Below, piece by piece: positions 58,061 through 64,000 of a stretch of DNA of 64,000 bases. A program made the translations under genes and the position numbers. The stretch is from Gautieria morchelliformis (lineage: Eukaryota > Basidiomycota > Agaricomycetes > Gomphales > Gomphaceae), in NCBI GenBank assembly GCA_015179125.1, contig WHVA01000097.1, positions 186,001 through 250,000 of the forward strand, written 5' to 3'. The notes under the pieces are model-generated. The model saw only the letters and a program-made list of their open reading frames with translations. It was not told where the DNA came from and ran no database searches. How positions within the stretch are numbered: position 1 is the stretch's first letter; each line of letters starts with the position of its first letter.

Positions 58061-59399
58061 GCGGAGCTGGCGCGGGCGCAAAGCGTAAGGGCTAGTCGAG
58101 CGCCGCAAGGCGCCGCCCCTAGGGCAAGATGACCTTCGCAGTCCTGACGAAGACGTGGCGGCCGCACTTGCCGTCGTCAGAACAGCGGTATGGAATCTAA
58201 GCGGACTAGGGGAGCGGGGCGTGGGGCGTGGGGGAGGTGGTACGACGATTCTAGCGAGACGGGCCAGGGTTAAGTACCAGCGGAGTGAATGGGGATAATA
58301 ATAGCAGGCACTGACCTGGGCAGTGCATGGGTGACTGGATACGAGGGTGACGGATGGGTCAACGTTTAAGCTTGACCGAGTAGGGAGTAAGGTGGCGTGC
58401 ATGGCTGCGGAAGAGGGAGGTAAGCCATTGTACAGCATGATTTATCGTCAGGGGAGGGACGTGGTGGCCAGAAAGCTTCGCTTCGCGGGCTGTACTGTCA
58501 GCTGACGCGGGACGTGCCGGCAATGCTATGGAGCGAGATTGATGTAATAGAAAAGAGAATATCCTCAGCCACGCGCGTCGTTCCGTGAATGGTCCCGTAG
58601 ACACCAAATCTTCCAAGCACGAGGTGTGGTGCATTGAGACGTTTGGATATCTGCGCCCGGCATTGTCTAGACGGGCGTAGAGTCAGGACGGTGCGTCCGC
58701 GGTCTTCCGTACGGTATCATATCATGAGCGGCTCGATTCGACGATGGGCGGAGAAGCGTGTGGCCGAATGCTGAAGTTTCATGCAGACCTGGGGATTCTG
58801 GGTGTGAACGGTGTTTGTTACTAAGGGCTTTGGGGGGTGTTCGGTAGGCACTGCCGGCACGGTGGCCGTAAAGCTTCGCTGCGCGAGTGTTCATGTGACT
58901 GTGATCGGTATGCATGGGACATTTAGGTTGAGCGATATCGATGGAATAAGGAATGAAATTTGTTAAGCCAGGTGTTCGGCACAGACGGATTTGGAGGCGT
59001 ATTCCATTGAGGCAGTTGGATATCTGCTCCCGGCAGGATCTAGATGAGCCTAGAGCTATGACAGTGCGCCCGCAGCATTCCGTACTGTATCATGGGTCGA
59101 TGATACGCGCCGAGAAGCGAGTGTTCATGCCTCGGGGATTAGCGTATATTCGCGGGTGCTCATCCCGGACGTGCTGGCTGAAAACCTTGGCTTCCCGATG
59201 CTATTGTGGGGCGTGTAGGTAAGTAATCGACTGCTTGATGGAATGAAAAAGGAAATCAGCCAAGCACCGTGACAATGGGTGTTCCAGATTACAATAGGCC
59301 GATCGGGTCATCCTCGGCCTGCCGGTATCCGAGGGGCGTCTCTCTTCCGCAAACTTCCCCCACAAGCGGCACCCCACCTAACCCCTCTGCCCACGCGCA
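58061..59399. other. GC-rich region with dispersed short repeats
   Basis: A block starting TGGATATCTGCKCCCGGCA and reaching a CGATGGGCGGAGAAG-like end occurs at about 58645 and 59020, with a third relative near 61340-61450. AAAGCTTCGCT occurs at 58470 and 58870. No gene recognised. Confidence 0.5.
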
Positions 59400-61660
59400 G
59401 CCTCCCAAGCCATGCCCGCGCCCGCGCAGAGCACCCCTGCCCCACCGCATCTCATCTCCTCATTCTGTCAGTCCTCCACACCTCGCCATCCTACCTTCTG
59501 CCACCCAGCAGCCGACAGCGACAGCTACGGACGCCGCCTATCAAGCCCTCGTCGCCAGTCTTCCTGACCCAGGCGCAGGCCTCAATCGCCTGGAGTGGCA
59601 TTCCTCACTGCCTGGCAGCCAGGGTTGCGAGGTCCCACGGAACCGTCTGCACGACGTGAAACACAGACACGCATCTGGGCGCGCAAGCCCGCGCGCACCG
59701 GCCCCAGCACGCGCGGCCGTCGCCATACGCAATGAGGGCAGAGTACGCGCGCGCCGCCCCACCGCATCCACTTACCTCCTCAGTCAGTCCTCCACATCTC
59801 GCCGTCCTACCTTGCGCCATCCAGCAGCGGACAGCGGACCTACGAATGCCGCCTATCAAGCCCTCGTCGCCAGCCTTCCCGACTCAGGCGCAGGACGCAG
59901 GCGCCTGGAGTGGCATTCCTCACTGCCTGGCAGCCAGGGTTGCGAGGTCCCACGGAACCGTCTGGACGACGTGCACATGCCCGCAACACAGACACGCATC
60001 TGGGCGCGCAGAAGTACCACGCAAGCCCACGCGCACCGGCCTCAGCGCGCGCGGCCGTCGCCATACGCAATGAGGGCAGAGTACGCGTCTCCCGCTCCAC
60101 TGCATCCACTCACCTCCTCACCCAGTCAGTCCTCCACACCTCGCCGTCCTACCTTGCGCCATCCAGCGGCGGACAGCGCAGCTACGGACGCCGCCTATCA
60201 ATCCCTCGTCGCCAGTCTTCCCGACCCAGGCGTAGGCCCCAATCGACTGGAGTGGCATTCCTCACTGCCTGGCAGCCAGGGTTGCAAGGTCCCACGGAAT
60301 CCGTCTGGCCGACGTGCACATGCCCGCAACACAGACACGCATCTGGGCGCGCAAGCCTACGCGCACCGGCCCCAGCACGCGCGGCCGTCGCCATACGCAA
60401 TGAGGGCAGAGTACGCGCACGCCGCCCCATCGCATCCCCTTACCTCCTCACCCAGTCGGTCCTACCCTCCGCCAACCAGCAGGGCATAGCGCAGCCGCGG
60501 ACACCACCCTCCCTCCGTCACCCAGCAGTGCACCGCACAGCCGCCGACGCGCCTACTCCTCCGCCGCCCAGAAGCGCACAGAGCAGCTGCGGATCCCGCC
60601 CATCGCGCCCTCGTTGCCGTGCAATCGTCCCGGCCCGCGGCCCCGGGCTAATTACTTGAGTGTGGCGTGGCCTTGCTCATCCGCGTGGCAGCCACTGCCA
60701 GTTCTACTATGCAAGGCAAGCCCACACGCGGCCGTCGCCATACGCAATGAGGGCAGAGTACGCGCGCCCCACCCCACCGCAATCCACCCACCAGTCAGTC
60801 CTCCGCACCTCGCCGCTCTACTCTTCGCCACCCAGCAGCTGCGGACGCCGCCTCTCGCGGTTGCAATATCCCAACAGCCGCCGCCCACACACAGGTCACA
60901 CAGGTCATATTCGAATACACCCCCGTTCCCACCCCAGTCCTCCGCACCTCCTCGCCGACCGACCCAGCGCTCCCCACGCACGTCCACATCGCCGGCCGCC
61001 CGCCGTCACCCAGCAGTGCAGGGTGCAGCTGCGGACGCCGCCTATCGCACCCTACGCCATGCGATGTTCCCGACACTGGCCTTGCTCCTCCGCGTGGCAG
61101 CCAGAGTTCCGGTATCCCAACGCGCGCAGCTAGCCGCGCCGATGTTGACGTGCCCGCCCGTGCACAGGTCGTTTCGAATACGAACACGCGGCCGGGGCGG
61201 CAGGATGATCAGGCACTCCCATACGCGTACGTGTACGCACAGGCGTGGACGTGCGGCAGATGCAGACATCAGATGCAGACGCAGACGGAGCACGCCCGGC
61301 CGTCGCGACACGCGAGGAGGCTTTTTTGGTCAACGAGATCTGCGCAGGGCGTCATCTAGACGAGGCGCGTAGAGTTAGAGACGGTGCTTCTGGCGATCTG
61401 CAGAGCTTCCTTAGGGTCTCTGTCGTGTGATGAGCGGCTTGATGCGATGGGCGGAGTGGGCGGAGAGACGAGTGCGGGCCCGGTCCTCCGTACCTCTGCA
61501 CCCTCACCTTCACCCGGTCAGCCCTGGGCGCCTCGCCGTCCTACCCGCCGTCGGTCAACCAGTAGTGCACAGTGAAGCTGCGGACGCCGGCCGCCTATCG
61601 CGCCCTCGTCGCCGTGCAATCCCTGCCCAGACATGCCCGCAATACAAACTCGACTGAGGG
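59400..61660 (+). repeat. GC-rich minisatellite array, 315-341-bp units
   Basis: CGTCGCCAGYCTTCCYGAC occurs at about 59551, 59866 and 60207. CAGTCAGTCCTCCRCACCTC marks further, more degenerate units to 60.8 kb and beyond. One frame stays open over three units (59269-60489) because the sequence is GC-rich. Several frames on both strands are open, so a protein is not supported. Confidence 0.75.
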
Positions 61661-62869
61661 CCCGTGGAAAGACAAGGGGACTCACTCCATACGCATACGC
61701 ACAGGTCCGGACTTGCGGCAGGTGCAGGCGCAGATGCAGCCCGCCCAGCCGTCCGTGCGGTCGGGACGCGCAATGCCGCGTGTTGGTCCAGGACGTCCGC
61801 GTTAGATGAGTGAGTTTCTGCAGCGTTGATGACGGGGTAATATTTAGGGAGCGACGCAAGCGTCTGCAGCCTGAAGCCTTGTAGGTCTGAATGTCCACGG
61901 TGATGATGGGTGGCACGAAAGGCATTGGGGGGTGTTAGGTGGGTATTCGAACTGTGCACGGCATCTCAACTATTCATCCGTGGATCAAGCCGTGGGATGT
62001 AGTGGCAAAGTTCGGCGATGCGTGCGCGTGAACGTGAAAGCTGCCATAGTGCACGTGGGGCTGGGCTTCGAGGTGCGATTTTGCGGGCACTTTTTGCAAT
62101 GACCAGTCCTGAGGTTGAGAGCCAGGAGGTTGGTGGGTTGGAGGACGAACGCTTCTATTCTCATGGGATGGAGTCGGACCCGAGTACGTGGAAGCGTGCA
62201 GGGGCTGTACAATGTACACGTAACACACGCCGCAAAGAAACGGGACTAACCTCAGAATTACAAAAACCGTCACGTGGCCTAGCGAGTTGAGCGAGTGTGG
62301 AAGCGCTGTCAGCCTGTCCTTGGCATGGCAGTAACGCAGGGGCGCACGCAGCGTGCCAGGATGTGCCGCGGTTCCGGTAGAACCTGCAGTCCGTGGGTAC
62401 CAGGAGGCCAGGTGCTGTTAAACCTGATTCGCAGCGGCGGGGTCGAGGAGAGGAGCAGCGTTGCCGGATGGACGAGTGGAGCAGATATCACACATTGGGA
62501 TCGAGGATTAGAGACGGTGGTTTATGCAGTGTGTGTCCGTGTGGCCCACGTGACGATCGACGCGCGCTTCTGGACGCCGAGAACGCTGCCATGTCTTCGA
62601 TGACAGGTCCGAAGTACGCCGTGCCATACGGCGCCTCTCGTCGTCTTTCTCCGACCACCCACCTCGAACACCACGAACAATGAACAACGTTAAGGGCAAC
62701 GAGGGCACGGTAGCGTAAGTCCACGATCACTTCTCTAGTGAGCCAACTGTTCACACTCTCCCCGAAGTATGCCTGCAGCAGTCAAAATTGCAGGAAAGGC
62801 TCTTTCGTTTGCGCTATCTATTGTATACTGACTCTTGGCGACGGCAACAGATTTGAGATGCACCCATCT
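61661..62869. other. No recognised gene
   Basis: GC-rich sequence. From about 62,555 it matches the region at 53,545-53,700. Confidence 0.4.
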
Positions 62870-63450
62870 TCCCGATGTCACTGTTCGGCAAACGTCCTAG
62901 TCACTGCTTCGTGAAACTCCTCGTCGATAAGGATATCCAGAAGACTGCGTTAGCTGCGAGAGGCAATACTGCCTGGTGGAATAAGCCATTCTCTTTGTGC
63001 GTGTAATTCCAGTGTTATTGTCTCAATGTGATCTTAAATCCATACACAGCTACCACTTGAATAGGTCTTCTGTGTTGGAAATTGAAGTATATGGGCATCG
63101 ACCTTTCGCACGTGATGACTACATAGGTGGTGCGAAGGAACAGATTGAGTTGCTGCTTGCAGAAGGAGGAACTGGAGGTCAGTCCTTTTCGCTCATCGAC
63201 GGAATGTACGCGTAAACATCGACCATAGCAGCCATTGTTCGCAAACTGCAAAAATCAGATAAGGCAGGGGATATGCATAAGGGTCTGACTGTCCTAGAGT
63301 TCACCCTTACGTCTTTCGCGAAGTTGGACGAGGCGCGGGAGGCGCAGTTGAACGAAGCAGTCAGCGGAACGAAAGCGGTAGATGAAATAGTGCCCCCAGC
63401 GCCCCTAATTGTTGATGCAGGGTTGGGGTTGGTGCCTGACGGACGTGAGT
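62870..63450 (+). CDS. C2-domain protein gene, probably partial
   Basis: C2 domains bind membranes, often with calcium. Exon-like blocks: FVKLLVDKDIQKTALAARGN then WNKPFSL (about 62906-62996); after an intron, SSVLEIEVYGHRPFARDDYIGGAKEQIEL (63066-63178, in two runs); after another intron, IVRKLQKSDKAGDMHKGLTV and LEFTLTSFAKLD (63233-63330), ending VPPAPLIVDAG near 63420. The beta-strand order and the DxYIGGxxE block fit C2. Upstream, MPAAVKIAGKALSFAL (62768) may be the start, but a TGA follows. A degraded copy is at 53.7-53.9 kb. The last exon is not identified. Confidence 0.55.
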
Positions 63451-63839
63451 GCTGGGGGCGCGGTGTAGTAGGTATGATGAGTCAGCACCCAAATTACAAT
63501 GTGCAACGATTGACTCACCTGCTGCATTCTCCCCATCATTCACCTTGGCCCCACACTCCCCGGGATGCCCGTTCTGCTCCCCAGCTTCTGGGCTCCACGT
63601 TCCAGCAATTTCAGCGCACAAGCCTCTTGCCAGCTCATTCACCGTTCTTGTGACGTAACTCAAACGCCATGGGCTGCACAGAAAGCTTCAGTTGATATAC
63701 TGAGACAGGGACATTTATGGAATAACTGACCATGGCAGATGAGGTGGCTGGTGGATGGGTGTCAAGGTCGAGAGAAACGCGCAACACATCATGTGACCTG
63801 ACACGGCATCGTTTTCAAGTGTGAGGAAGTGAAGGGGAC

Positions 63840-64000
63840 ATGGCCGGATTCGGATATGCTGGATATGGAAGTGAATGGGGCAGGGGCATGTGTGGATGCG
63901 CTGGATGTGGAAGTGCATGGGGTGCGGATGGGGCACGGCTGGATTTGGATACGCTGGATGTGGAAGTGAATGGTGTTCAGATTGGGCACGGCTGGATTTG
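63840..64000 (+). repeat. Short tandem repeat of about 42-54 bp at the window edge
   Basis: GCTGGATRTGGAAGTGAATG recurs near 63858, 63908 and 63953, with GGGCACGGCTGGATTTG near 63934 and 63986. It continues past the window. Confidence 0.75.

Noticed and set aside
59269-60489. 406-codon open frame across the minisatellite
   Set aside because: It spans repeated GC-rich units, other frames on both strands are also open there, and no domain is recognisable. Best explained by absence of AT-rich stop codons.

Overview
This window is from a filamentous fungus, most likely a wood- or litter-decaying agaricomycete (basidiomycete). Genes have many short introns of about 45-90 nt with GT..AG borders. 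The families seen are basidiomycete-typical: an AA9 lytic polysaccharide monooxygenase, BTB proteins, and DUF6532- and DUF6533-type proteins. The transposons are fungal Ty3/gypsy, Ty1/copia, Helitron and TIR elements. Most of the 64 kb is transposon sequence, broken genes or repeats. Only a few genes read through intact.

Layout. 1-4.1 kb: 3' part of a Ty3/gypsy chromodomain retrotransposon whose 3' LTR abuts a broken FAD monooxygenase gene (4.2-5.0 kb). 5.2-6.8 kb: decayed DUF6532-like gene. 8.25-22.3 kb: an AA9 cellulose-oxidising gene split by a 12.8-kb hAT-like element (16-bp TIRs, perfect 8-bp duplication ATCTGCAC). That element lies in the gene's second intron. It carries a spliced-gene fragment of a lysophospholipase and is itself interrupted by an autonomous Helitron (8.9-16.0 kb) and a complete copia element (16.0-20.5 kb, identical 103-bp LTRs). 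22.7-26.8 kb and 39.0-43.1 kb: two copies of a segmental duplication carrying a multi-TM DUF6533-type gene and a truncated YIP1-family gene. A third partial copy is at 44.0-45.9 kb. 28.3-29.5 kb: internal and C-terminal exons of DML1/misato. 30-31 kb: satellite-like repeats. 32.5-38.6 kb: a 6.1-kb DNA transposon with 111-bp TIRs and an 8-bp duplication (AGTGCAGG), carrying a helix-turn-helix plus DDE integrase-fold transposase, a BTB-domain gene and a cysteine-rich protein gene.

46.9-50.7 kb is a small island of intact metabolic genes: a cyanamide hydratase (5 exons, 243 aa) and a DAHP synthase (13 exons, 375 aa), whose exons I joined in frame from start to stop. 53-64 kb is GC-rich, full of tandem repeats (541-bp units with a long hairpin, and a 315-340-bp minisatellite) and gene scraps (C2-domain, BTB), with a C2-domain gene near 63 kb.

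Common thread: premature stops in several elements and broken genes lie one C-to-T change from an arginine CGA or glutamine CAA/CAG codon, which suggests cytosine deamination (RIP-like or methylation-linked decay). The strongest leads are the hAT-like element carrying a host gene fragment inside the AA9 intron, and the 6.1-kb BTB-carrying transposon. Exon borders were placed by eye and need transcript support.
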